From Methylobacter sp. (lineage in GTDB: Bacteria > Pseudomonadota > Gammaproteobacteria > Methylococcales > Methylomonadaceae): a stretch of 64,000 bases of DNA. The stretch's first letter is position 1. Each line of letters begins with the position of its first letter. The DNA is taken from assembly GCA_023229605.1 (NCBI GenBank), contig JALNYY010000003.1, positions 1-64,000 on the forward strand. Direction: 5' to 3'. Made by a program: the position numbers and the translations under genes. Below the pieces are notes generated by a model. The model worked only from the letters and a program-made list of their open reading frames with translations. It was not told the DNA's origin and ran no database searches. Shown here in pieces: positions 49,834 through 58,536 of this stretch.

Positions 49834-50640
49834 TACCGTGCTTTGAGTGTCGCCCTGATTGGGTTGCCGCAGTTCCTTGCGAATCACGATCAATACGCCG
49901 ATTACGCTCATCATTGCACCTTGAGTCCAGAGAATCAATCCGCCGATCTGCTGGTCTGTTATAGAGCTGATGCCGGTGAATGCCCGTCCGCAGAGGCTGT
50001 AAACCGGGTACAGCTCATGCGGCGTGAAAAAAATTAATGCGCCGATCAGTATTTGCGGCGGAACCACGACAAGCATCATCGCGATGCGGCTGCCGGGAGA
50101 CCGCATGGAATGCGAATTCAGCGCAATCCCCCAAAACATCAGGCCGTTTAAAGCCATGCTCCAGTTCATCAGGCGATAGATGCGCCAGTCGAGCATTGCG
50201 ATAAAATGGACAGGCGGCAGCAACCAAAAAACAATCAACCCTACGAACATTATGACTGCGCAGACAGGATGGAATAATGCATTGACCGGGTATCGCACGG
50301 GCGGCCATCCTGAAATCTTTCGGATCAATTGCTTTCCTGCCATAGGACAACCTGCCGACAACGCATCTTTAGGACATGCCAGTACGATGAAAAACGGTCC
50401 CAGATGATGAAGGACGAGACTCTGGAGTTGATGAACGAAGAACGCATGCTCAGCGTAATATTCGACTTGAGTTTGAGTGACGGCATACAGGGATAGCAAA
50501 CCCGCCCCAAAGTATAGTTTTTGCCGAAAGAGGAGCCGGCATCTCAAACAGCCTCTGATAAAAATTATGGCTGTAATGGCTATTACGGCGATAATGGCAA
50601 AGGATGCCTCCCACGGGATAAGCCATTGCAGCGGGTTCAT
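49819..50640 (-). CDS. ctaG: Cytochrome c oxidase assembly protein, caa3-type CtaG
   Basis: This 273-residue membrane protein of the caa3_CtaG family has about seven helices and the HHLGPFFIVLACP and YPVNALFHPVCAVIMF motifs that carry the conserved histidines. It helps load copper into the CuB site. Its ATG abuts the stop of the SCO gene with no spacer, and its end overlaps the HDO gene end. The pair lies convergent to the structural genes. Confidence 0.87.
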   Translation of the reverse strand: MNPLQWLIPWEASFAIIAVIAITAIIFIRGCLRCRLLFRQKLYFGAGLLSLYAVTQTQVEYYAEHAFFVHQLQSLVLHHLGPFFIVLACPKDALSAGCPMAGKQLIRKISGWPPVRYPVNALFHPVCAVIMFVGLIVFWLLPPVHFIAMLDWRIYRLMNWSMALNGLMFWGIALNSHSMRSPGSRIAMMLVVVPPQILIGALIFFTPHELYPVYSLCGRAFTGISSITDQQIGGLILWTQGAMMSVIGVLIVIRKELRQPNQGDTQSTVLFRL

Positions 50641-51249
50641 TTATCTTGGATCCAGCAGGAGCAGCAAGTCGTTCGCTACCGTTTCAACCGGGTCATCAGG
50701 CGTTACCAGCAGACGCGCATGACCTTGCGGATCGAAAATATAAATTGCAGCGCTGTGGGTAATCTCGTCGGAATCCGGATTTTTAGGGCGGTAAGCTGCC
50801 CGATAACGTTTTGCAATATCTGCGATTTCACCTTCGTCCCCCGTCAAGCCAACTACATGTCCGGTACCGAATGCCGTCACATATCGATGTAAAACTTCAG
50901 GAGTATCGTGGCCGGGATCCAGAGTGACAAATAGAATACGGGCGCGGTTCGCAGTGTCTCCCAAACGCCGCATTATTTTTTCCAAACGGAACATAGTGCT
51001 TGGACACTCTGCCTGACAGTTTGTGAAACCGAAAAACAACATGACCAGGTAGCCTTGATAGGTTTGATCTGTTACGGATTGCCCCGTGTCAGACCGCAGT
51101 GAGAAACTTAAGTCCGGCAAATGGCCGGTAATTTCATGCAGTTGCCACTGTTTTTCCGGACTGCAGCCGTTCAATGCCAACATCAGCGCTACGTAAAGAA
51201 TATACCGGCCAAATTTCAGGCCACGTGTTTCACTTAATCCGTTGTGCAT
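50641..51249 (-). CDS. SCO1/SenC-family copper chaperone
   Basis: This 202-residue thioredoxin-fold protein delivers copper to the CuA site. It shows a lipobox-like NGCSPE near residue 30, the copper motif in FTNCQAECPSTMF (C-x3-C), and the metal histidine in the ITHSAAIYIFD block near the end. It begins an operon with ctaG. It probably serves the adjacent caa3 oxidase. Confidence 0.92.
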   Translation of the reverse strand: MHNGLSETRGLKFGRYILYVALMLALNGCSPEKQWQLHEITGHLPDLSFSLRSDTGQSVTDQTYQGYLVMLFFGFTNCQAECPSTMFRLEKIMRRLGDTANRARILFVTLDPGHDTPEVLHRYVTAFGTGHVVGLTGDEGEIADIAKRYRAAYRPKNPDSDEITHSAAIYIFDPQGHARLLVTPDDPVETVANDLLLLLDPR

Positions 51250-51285
51250 TTGAAATGCGGATTAAATTCTGAGAGCCGGCATTAG

Positions 51286-51699
51286 TTATGACGTAAAGCG
51301 ACTGACATTAAAATCCTCGATGGCCTGACGGATTTCTTCTTGGGTATTCATCAAACGGCCCGTAACCGGCTTCGGCTCACCGTTCCTAACCAGCAGGGCG
51401 GCGTCTTTGAGGGCGGCCAAGCTAACAGTTTTGCCATTGCGTTCATTACCGGCGGTATCATGGTGTTCGACTTCGCCTTGATAAAGAAGGGTAACAGTTT
51501 CAAAGCCGCGATGCGGATGCATGCCCACGCCTTTGGGTTTCGATGCCGCAGGAAACTCGGAGGGGCCTGCATAATCCAGCATCAAAAACGGACTCACCTC
51601 GGCATCCGGGGTGTTATAGGAAAACATAGTGCGTACCGGGAAACCGTCTCCTACCCAGTGAGACTCATCGGTGCGGGTGATCCGGTGTAGCTGTTTCAT
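51286..51699 (-). CDS. Pirin-like protein with a large internal deletion
   Basis: This 137-residue protein begins like a full pirin (MKQLHRITRTDESHWVGDGF, then GVGMHPHRGFETVTLLYQGEV) and ends like one (MNTQEEIRQAIEDFNVSRF). Intact pirins are around 280 residues. The join falls just after DTAGN (about residue 85), so roughly 140 residues are missing in frame. H61 and H63 are kept, but the third and fourth metal ligands of pirin (usually H101 and E103) are gone. It is probably inactive as a pirin. The frame is open, so it could still be expressed. Confidence 0.75.
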   Translation of the reverse strand: MKQLHRITRTDESHWVGDGFPVRTMFSYNTPDAEVSPFLMLDYAGPSEFPAASKPKGVGMHPHRGFETVTLLYQGEVEHHDTAGNERNGKTVSLAALKDAALLVRNGEPKPVTGRLMNTQEEIRQAIEDFNVSRFTS

Positions 51700-51892
51700 G
51701 GTTTGTCCTTTGGCCTAAGGCGCTTGCTTTAAGCAAAACTACCGGCAAGGGCGGAATAAAATGTAACGAATCAAACTTGTCGGTAATCTGACCATCCGAT
51801 AAAAGTGCAGGGGGGGTATGGAAGATTCTTTATTGGTTATCAAGGCAACACTATCTTAGTCTATCCATGCGCCAGGATCGGCGTCGTGCATT

Positions 51893-52408
51893 TTATTCGG
51901 CGGGCGACGCATGGTGCTGAGTATGCCCAGGTAATTCCTCGTTGCCGTGTTCGACCTTCTGGGCGTTAAACCATTCATGGATCGCTTCGACGTACTGGGG
52001 CCATTCGCTAGAATAATGAATCTGCGCACCGTCCGGTAAGGTTTTATATTCATATCTTATGTCGTCGGTTTCCGCTTTTTTTAACTGGGCGAGACCCGGC
52101 ATGTTGGGGCCGTGTATGCGTTCAGTCGCGGAAAAGTCGCCTTTTCGGAATTCATCGGCAATTTTATGCAAATGCTCCTGGATCAATTTTATTTGCCGGG
52201 TATTGCCTGCCGATTTGGCGACAACATGCTGGATGCCGCCGTGAACGGTTTCGGTAAACGTTTCTGTGGTTTGATCTAAAGCGAACGGCACTACTTGCTG
52301 CATGCGTTGATACACTTCAGCATTTGGCGCGGCGCCGGTTTTTTCAAGAGCCGATGCCGTCATAGAAAACAGCAAAAGCCCAGCCGCTATTACTAGGTGA
52401 TTATTCAT
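51893..52408 (-). CDS. Exported protein of unknown function
   Basis: This 171-residue protein has a signal peptide (about 1-20, cleavage after SALEK-like sequence). The mature part has VVAKSAGNTRQIKLIQEHL, GDFSATERIHGPNMPGLAQL and a YKTLPDGAQIHYSS block, ending in a His-rich tail (GHTQHHASPAE). Related proteins are often mislabelled aspartate carbamoyltransferase. The true role is unknown; metal binding is possible. Confidence 0.7.
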   Translation of the reverse strand: MNNHLVIAAGLLLFSMTASALEKTGAAPNAEVYQRMQQVVPFALDQTTETFTETVHGGIQHVVAKSAGNTRQIKLIQEHLHKIADEFRKGDFSATERIHGPNMPGLAQLKKAETDDIRYEYKTLPDGAQIHYSSEWPQYVEAIHEWFNAQKVEHGNEELPGHTQHHASPAE

Positions 52409-52526
52409 GATTTATCCCTCGTTCACTTAAGACCAAATGAGAACCGCCAAAGACTCATGTGAAGTATCTTTTGTTTGCGAACCATAATAAATCCGTATGA
52501 TTACTTACAAGGCCTAAAAATTAAGG

Positions 52527-53864
52527 TTAATTCTCTTGAATTGTTTTTTCCAATAAAGCATCGTAAACAGGGCGGACTTCAAACCAATCGGCGATGAAGT
52601 GAGCCGAAAAACATGCCACAAACAATGGCAATATCAACGTGTAGTTTCCGGTCATTTCAATGATCAACACGATGCCTGTTAAGGGAGCCTGCACCACGCC
52701 GGTAAAGAAGGAGGCCATCCCAACAACGGCAAACAATTTCGGGTCGACGTTCAACTCGGGAAACAGTAATTGGACAATGCAGCCTAATCCCAATCCCAGC
52801 AAGGCGCCGAGAACCAAGACAGGCATGAAGATTCCTCCCGAGGCGCCGTAACTGGAACTGCCTATCGTCAGCATAAACCGGATTATAAAGAACAGCATGA
52901 CGGTCTGCAGAGTGAACACCTTGCCTTCTATAATACCGCTGATGAAATCCTGTCCGCCTCCCAATAACTCCGGCGTCTGCCAACCGACAATAACGATTGA
53001 AGCCGCTAGAAAAAACCACCAGATAAATCTTGACCGGAGAGGCAGGCTGATCAATGCTTGAGCTTTGAGTAAAGTCAGGTTAAATAAACAGCCCAAGACG
53101 GCCGACAGAATTCCCAGCGGCAAGAATGCAACCAATAAATTCAATGGCGGGGCTCCGGCAAGGGCCAGATGAAAAGTAGGGTACTGTCCAAGCACCGCAC
53201 GACATACCATATCGGCGGTAAGACAAGCAACGGCGGTGGCAAAGAACTCAAACGACGCGCATCGCGAGTCCAGTTCCTCAAGGGCAAACACCAGTCCGGC
53301 CAAAGGAGAGTTGAATGCTGCGCTCAACCCGGCGCCGCCGCCCGCCGCCACCAGTACCGAACGGTCATTAAAGGTTTTGGTAGGCCCTAAATTCGTTATT
53401 CCTTGTCCGATTGCACCACCCATATGCACAGTAGGTCCCTCGCGGCCGATCATTAGCCCGGCACTACCCGCGACGAGTGTACTTATAAACTTGACCACCA
53501 GCACACGTAACCAGCGAAAGGAACGGCGTCCCTGGAGTACGGCCTTTAAATGCGGAATGCCGCTACCGGATGCCTCTGGTGCAAAACGGCTGACCAGCCC
53601 GGCGGAGAGGACTATTGCCGCCATAGTCAAACCCATCATGATCCAGGGTCCAAAGTCCGTTTGTTGATGGGCCGAGTCGATCATCCGGTTTCTAAGCGCG
53701 TCTGCGTAATTCAGGGAAAGATGGAATCCGACCGAGACAACGCCCGTTATCAACCCCAGTAAAATGGATGGCGCTATCAATTGGTGACGTCGCCGGTTCA
53801 AGAGCTCGGATCGGTCCTCGTGTTGGCTTGTAATCTCATCCTTTTTGATAATCCACATCCTCAA
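52527..53864 (-). CDS. ClC-family chloride channel/antiporter
   Basis: This 445-residue membrane protein has about 16-18 helices. The selectivity motifs are present: GSGIPHLKAV (about 102), GREGPTVHMGG (the gating glutamate, about 140), and GASGGIFMPVLVLGALLG (about 343). The internal proton glutamate of exchangers (E203 of EcClC) would lie in the FALEELDSR stretch (about 190), so a Cl-/H+ antiporter is more likely than a channel. A start ATG a few codons inside is possible. Confidence 0.92.
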   Translation of the reverse strand: MRMWIIKKDEITSQHEDRSELLNRRRHQLIAPSILLGLITGVVSVGFHLSLNYADALRNRMIDSAHQQTDFGPWIMMGLTMAAIVLSAGLVSRFAPEASGSGIPHLKAVLQGRRSFRWLRVLVVKFISTLVAGSAGLMIGREGPTVHMGGAIGQGITNLGPTKTFNDRSVLVAAGGGAGLSAAFNSPLAGLVFALEELDSRCASFEFFATAVACLTADMVCRAVLGQYPTFHLALAGAPPLNLLVAFLPLGILSAVLGCLFNLTLLKAQALISLPLRSRFIWWFFLAASIVIVGWQTPELLGGGQDFISGIIEGKVFTLQTVMLFFIIRFMLTIGSSSYGASGGIFMPVLVLGALLGLGLGCIVQLLFPELNVDPKLFAVVGMASFFTGVVQAPLTGIVLIIEMTGNYTLILPLFVACFSAHFIADWFEVRPVYDALLEKTIQEN

Positions 53865-54110
53865 TAATAAATTCTAATAAACGATATTCTAAATCTACGC
53901 ACGTTAAATCACGCCCTCTTAGAATCAGCCTTAAATTCGAAGCCGCAAGCGCGTCACCGTTCTAAAAAAATGGATGAGGAGCCGGCTTCTTGTTGCAACA
54001 GCTTGTACGGAAGCTTCAACGGGTAGAGCTACAGTAAGACACAGTTCGGCAGGCTTACCACGAACGGAAAAATAGACAGCAATAGCCATGGCTTGAAAAT
54101 GCTGTAAGTC

Positions 54111-55289
54111 TTACCAGGGTAAAACGAATTTTCCGCGTAATTTTACGGCCAGGACCGGAAATAACAAGACCGAAACCATGCCGGCGCTCACCAGTATGGA
54201 CGCTCTGTCCGGCGGCATAAGTCCTGAGGAAACGCCGATTTCGCTGATAATGACAATCAGCGGTAGGCCTGTGGCTGAATAAAATGCGAAAGGTATCTTT
54301 TCTTCGGGAAGCAGTTCTTTATGGTACAAAAACAACGGAACGCCTCGAATTAAGACCAGCAAACAGGATAACAGCGCCACTTGTATCGGAGCCAGTGGGC
54401 TGGACCATAAGGCGCTGACTTCAAACTTCATGCCTGCGACGATAAAGAAGATGGGTATCAAAAAGCCATAGCCGATCGCATCCAGCTTATGCCGCAATAA
54501 TTCCCCTTCATTATTTCCTTTAATGGCGAGTCCGACCACCATGCCCGCAGTAAATGCGCCCATCACGATATTCAGGCCGAATTTAGCGGCAAGCGTGACT
54601 AACAGAACTTGCAGCAGGATACACATTCTCACTGGAAGCTGGCCGCTGCTCTGCATGGTGTGCGCCAGCTTTTCGATCAATGGCGATGACCGCATATGCA
54701 GGGCGATATTGGCCACGACCAGGGCAACGATAATAAAAGTCACTATGAACAACGTGTGCAGGAACGTGTCATGAGTAGGAATCAGCAACAGCGAAATAAT
54801 CACCAGGGGGGCGAACTCGCCGACAGCGGCTGTTGCCACCAGATATTTCCCGAAATCGGTGTTCAGTTCCCCGCGGTCACGAAGAATGGGCGCCAGTACA
54901 CCCAAAGCGGTGGTGGATAAGGCTGTTGCGGCTAATATTACCGGAGTCTGGATCAGCCCGATGGCGTCGAAAAAGAGCATGCAAACCATCGCTAATAAGA
55001 ACGAAATAAACCATCCGCCTACCGCCAATGACAAGGGTCTGCCGCGAATCCTGTCGAAATCGATCTCAAGTCCCACCAAAAAGATCAAAAAAGTCAATCC
55101 AAGATTGCCCAGCGTACCGATCATGCCATCCGGGCTGCCAAGATCGAACACATGAGGGCCTATCAGTATCCCCAAAACAATCTCAAGAGCCACGACGGGT
55201 AAGCGGAAGTTGCTGGGCAACTCGGCAATTAGCGGCGCCAGCATCGCAACGAATGCAATCAGCAAAAGTTCAGAAGGATAAGCTTCCAT
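54111..55289 (-). CDS. Cation:proton antiporter (CPA2, KefB/NapA-like), no RCK domain
   Basis: This 392-residue membrane protein has about 12 helices. It carries FRLPVVALEIVLGILIGPHVF near the start, then LTFLIFLVGLEIDFDRIRGR, and in the middle AATALSTTALGVLAPILRDRGE and TAAVGEFAPLVII, where E and the nearby acidic residues fit proton exchange. It lacks the cytosolic nucleotide-binding domain of KefB. The MITE-like element starts 170 bp upstream of it. Confidence 0.88.
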   Translation of the reverse strand: MEAYPSELLLIAFVAMLAPLIAELPSNFRLPVVALEIVLGILIGPHVFDLGSPDGMIGTLGNLGLTFLIFLVGLEIDFDRIRGRPLSLAVGGWFISFLLAMVCMLFFDAIGLIQTPVILAATALSTTALGVLAPILRDRGELNTDFGKYLVATAAVGEFAPLVIISLLLIPTHDTFLHTLFIVTFIIVALVVANIALHMRSSPLIEKLAHTMQSSGQLPVRMCILLQVLLVTLAAKFGLNIVMGAFTAGMVVGLAIKGNNEGELLRHKLDAIGYGFLIPIFFIVAGMKFEVSALWSSPLAPIQVALLSCLLVLIRGVPLFLYHKELLPEEKIPFAFYSATGLPLIVIISEIGVSSGLMPPDRASILVSAGMVSVLLFPVLAVKLRGKFVLPW

Positions 55290-55459
55290 AAGTCGAGTCC
55301 GTAGTGGGTGGAATTAAATTTAAGGGCTCCGAGTGTAAATGAGTTAACAATCGCAGGCCACAGTTTTTCCGCTTTTTCCATGTGTAAACCGGAAGGGGCT
55401 CTTCGATTTAAGGGGAGTGCAAGCCGATAATGCTTACACTCTAGCGGCCAACTAAAATT

Positions 55460-55740
55460 TATAACTGATGTTACGCACGGATGGTATTTCTCCTGTTTGT
55501 CGCGCCGAGCACCGGAGCTTTTATCGAGAACAGCCCGGTTAGGGGCGCGGCAGGGATGCCGCGCGTCAGCAGAGGGGCAGGAGCCCTTCTGCTGACCCTC
55601 GATAAAAGCGAGGAGCACAGGAAATAAGCGGCAACCGGGTCGCCTTCGGGTGCGACAACCCGATTCAATCAAGTGTCGCGCTAGCGACTCCTTAATGTTC
55701 ATACGCTCGAAACTCGACTAACTGCGTAACATCAGTTATA
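55460..55740. mobile_element. 281-bp MITE-like element with perfect 18-bp terminal inverted repeats
   Basis: TATAACTGATGTTACGCA at 55460-55477 and TGCGTAACATCAGTTATA at 55723-55740 are exact reverse complements. Inside are further inverted segments, CTTTTATCGAG...CTCGATAAAAG, CGCGGCAGGGATGCCGCG and GTCAGCAGA...TCTGCTGAC, so the whole can fold into a long hairpin. There is no transposase, and the frames through it look like chance. It ends 2 bp before the stop of the DUF2490 gene and is probably a non-autonomous element. Confidence 0.8.
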
Positions 55741-55742
55741 TA

Positions 55743-56468
55743 TCAATAATTTAATAGGAAGTTCACGGTCAACATATTGCGATTATAATCCGGGCTATTA
55801 GGCGCTGCATTATGCAGACGCCAATTCATATATCCGAAATCAGTATGAAGATTCTTGGTGAAATTCCAACCTACCCCAACGAATCCTCTATTCTGATCAA
55901 ATCCTTGAGCCGCCCACTGTGTCTCATTCATGTTAGTGAACACCTCGTCCCATGCCACTAAACTCAAGCGTGGTTCGAATTTAAGAGGATGGACAAAGCG
56001 GAATAATTGGCGATAACGAAAACTGGTTCCCGAATAGCCGTTCCCAGCAGTAGAAAGCATACGGCCTTCAAACATTGTTCTGGCCGTAAAAGTACCAAAA
56101 CCGGTATCAGTTACGTAGGTTACGGCAGGGAAAACATCATGTTCATCGGTATCCGGTTTATTTTTTAAGCGATTAGGGTTCCATGTATACCCGCCCCACA
56201 TGGTGATTTTAGGTGTAATCGCATAACCGATGGCAGCCCTGGCCAAACCTGAAGAAATTGAATCCAATTGATCGAAAACACGCATTTGGCCTTCCACCCA
56301 CCAACGCAGTTTTTTTAATTCGGGCTTATCTTTATTTACGAAACCGAAATTGCCTTGAGCGACATCCTGGTTCCAAAAGCCGAAACTATCAGTATTAGCA
56401 GCATAGGATAGTCTTGCATTGAGTAAAAATATGATAAAAATAATAGCCCATGAAAATTTAAAGCGCAT
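55743..56468 (-). CDS. DUF2490 predicted outer-membrane protein
   Basis: This 241-residue protein has a signal peptide (about 1-24, cleavage near SYAANT). The mature part is beta-rich, with EGQMRVFDQLDSISSGLARAAIGY, ITMWGGYTWNPN and FRYRQLFRFVHPL, typical of DUF2490 beta-barrels. It ends in NMLTVNFLLNY, with a C-terminal aromatic residue as in outer-membrane porins. The MITE-like element begins just after its stop. Confidence 0.85.
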   Translation of the reverse strand: MRFKFSWAIIFIIFLLNARLSYAANTDSFGFWNQDVAQGNFGFVNKDKPELKKLRWWVEGQMRVFDQLDSISSGLARAAIGYAITPKITMWGGYTWNPNRLKNKPDTDEHDVFPAVTYVTDTGFGTFTARTMFEGRMLSTAGNGYSGTSFRYRQLFRFVHPLKFEPRLSLVAWDEVFTNMNETQWAAQGFDQNRGFVGVGWNFTKNLHTDFGYMNWRLHNAAPNSPDYNRNMLTVNFLLNY

Positions 56469-56634
56469 TGTTGATCCCCTGAGAGTCTAAAAAATAGTTT
56501 TGCAAAAAGTACCACACATAATGAATAAGACACTTAAATATCATTGATATTGACAGGAAAGTGATTGTTTAACTGTGGTTTAAGATTTTTTTCAGTTAAA
56601 CGAAATATACATGGTGTTAATTAAAGAATGGAGA

Positions 56635-58536
56635 CTAAAAAGGTTCAGTAACAATCTCTGTTGTTACATCATTAACTTCAGCCGGTCTGCCCATGCACAG
56701 CCTTTGGAATACGCGCGCGGCAGCGATACCGTTAATAACGAAAGCAATGGTGATAGGCAATGCAAACCATGGTGCGTGACTGCTGGCCTGGGAAAGCAGT
56801 AAATCTTCGCCGAGGAAAGCCGGTGAAATCGGAAAGCCGACCAAGCCTAAGAAACTCAAAAACAGCAGCAATGAAAGTTTCGGTTGCGTTTCCGCCATTG
56901 CCCTATAGACGAATGGCGAATCGGCAAAGTTGTCGTTTTTGAGCAGTTTTGCCAAGACCGCCAGTCCTAAAATCCAGGCCGGGATAATGCCGCTGGTGAA
57001 TATTGCCACATCGAACCATGCGGCGGGATTTAAGAACCAAATCGCCGTTCCCGCCAAAATCGAACTTAAGCCGATTGCATTCCAGACGCTAAAAGGGCTG
57101 TGCTTTTGACTGAAAGCGCTCAATGATGCAAGCACCATAAACACGGATACCGGGATAGCCAGATATTTGCTATTGACGCCGACCGCTACGATGGCGAGCC
57201 AAGCTAGGGCAAAAATGCCTAAGCCATTAAGGAGTTTAATCCAAGGGTTCATGGCATTGATGGTCGCGCCTATGCGTTTTAACGGATTCCAAAGCACGGA
57301 GCGTACCAACAGTTCCAAATTGCCTTCTTGCAGCGAGAACACATAAAGCGTGTTTTGCAAGACCTCCGGCAACGTGTTGCGAATCGAGACGGGCAGAAAC
57401 TGGAATCTTGACCCGGTGTTGTTAATATAAAAATCAGTGTCGGCTGAACCTTCCACTCGTAACAAATGCGCCACGATGGATGGAGATACCAATAATTGAT
57501 AGCATCTTAAAAACGCATTACCCAGAAAATGGACCAACACCAGTGTTTCAAGGCCCAGGGCCAGTTCCATAAACATGAATCCCACCTGGGTGATCGATGC
57601 ATAAGCGATTTGCCCTTTGATGTTCGACTGGGTTTTTTCGGAAAGGCTGGCCACGATGACGGTCAGCAAGCCGATGACGAATACGATAAACCGGGTGAAA
57701 TAATGGTAACTCCAAATCGGCGTGGTGCGCAGCAGCAAGAAGACGCCTAAATGCACCGATAATGCGCCGTAAAAAATAGCGCTGGATGGCGTCGGCCCTT
57801 CCATAGCCCTTGGCAGCCAAAAGCAGAATGGGAACTGCGCCGATTTGCCGGAGGCCGCAATCAGGATTAACAACGACAGTAACAGCAAAGAACCATAGCC
57901 GGCCGGTGGCATCGACGGATTATCGAACAAATTGGCTAATTGGCTGAAATGCTGGCTCTCGTGAAACAACAGATGGCTCATCCAGCTGCCCAAAAGCAGG
58001 CCGATGTCGCAAAAACGGTAAATGGTGTAAGCCCTTAAGGCGTTACGCACCGGTTGTACGCGGTGCCGATAGAATGCGATCAGCAAAAACGAGGCGATGC
58101 CGACAATTTCCCATCCGGCAAAAAGCATGTCGATAGAACCGGACAAAATGACCATATTCAGCCCGAACAAGAAACCGAAGATGGTCAGGAAGAAGCGTTT
58201 GTAACCGGTTTCTCGGTGTAAATAAACGCGGCAGTATTTGACGATAATCGAAAAAATAGCCCATGTGCAAAACAGGTAAACAGCGCCCACCCGATCCAGA
58301 TAAAACAATATAGGGAAACTATATTCGTCTGTTTCGTACAGCGTAAACCATGCGTATTCATGGTTTGGGAAACCGGCGACGGCCCATAATACAAACAATG
58401 CGGCAATACTCAGGCCCAACGCGTGGCTGCACCAGAAGCTGATGGTTGCGATTTTTTTCTCGTTCCTGTCGGACAGGAAAATCAATAAAAAGCCCAGTAA
58501 AGGTATGAACTGGCTGGTTAACAGTAATCCGTTCAT
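56635..58536 (-). CDS. dabB: DabB, NuoL-like membrane subunit of the DAB inorganic-carbon uptake complex
   Basis: This 633-residue proton-translocating-type membrane protein is related to NADH dehydrogenase subunit L. It has about 15 helices, with NMVILSGSIDMLFAGWEIVGIASFLLIAFY, FPFCFWLPRAMEGPTPSSAIFYGAL and GQIAYASITQVGFMFMELALG in order. In the DAB complex it couples to DabA and drives unidirectional CO2 hydration. Its ATG overlaps the dabA stop by 4 bp. The gene order is dabA-dabB. Confidence 0.9.
   Translation of the reverse strand: MNGLLLTSQFIPLLGFLLIFLSDRNEKKIATISFWCSHALGLSIAALFVLWAVAGFPNHEYAWFTLYETDEYSFPILFYLDRVGAVYLFCTWAIFSIIVKYCRVYLHRETGYKRFFLTIFGFLFGLNMVILSGSIDMLFAGWEIVGIASFLLIAFYRHRVQPVRNALRAYTIYRFCDIGLLLGSWMSHLLFHESQHFSQLANLFDNPSMPPAGYGSLLLLSLLILIAASGKSAQFPFCFWLPRAMEGPTPSSAIFYGALSVHLGVFLLLRTTPIWSYHYFTRFIVFVIGLLTVIVASLSEKTQSNIKGQIAYASITQVGFMFMELALGLETLVLVHFLGNAFLRCYQLLVSPSIVAHLLRVEGSADTDFYINNTGSRFQFLPVSIRNTLPEVLQNTLYVFSLQEGNLELLVRSVLWNPLKRIGATINAMNPWIKLLNGLGIFALAWLAIVAVGVNSKYLAIPVSVFMVLASLSAFSQKHSPFSVWNAIGLSSILAGTAIWFLNPAAWFDVAIFTSGIIPAWILGLAVLAKLLKNDNFADSPFVYRAMAETQPKLSLLLFLSFLGLVGFPISPAFLGEDLLLSQASSHAPWFALPITIAFVINGIAAARVFQRLCMGRPAEVNDVTTEIVTEPF

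Noticed and set aside
55259..55702. 147-codon open frame through the MITE-like element
   Set aside because: It runs across the element's terminal repeat and hairpins and into the neighbouring gene end, and its residues look like random Arg/Pro-rich sequence.
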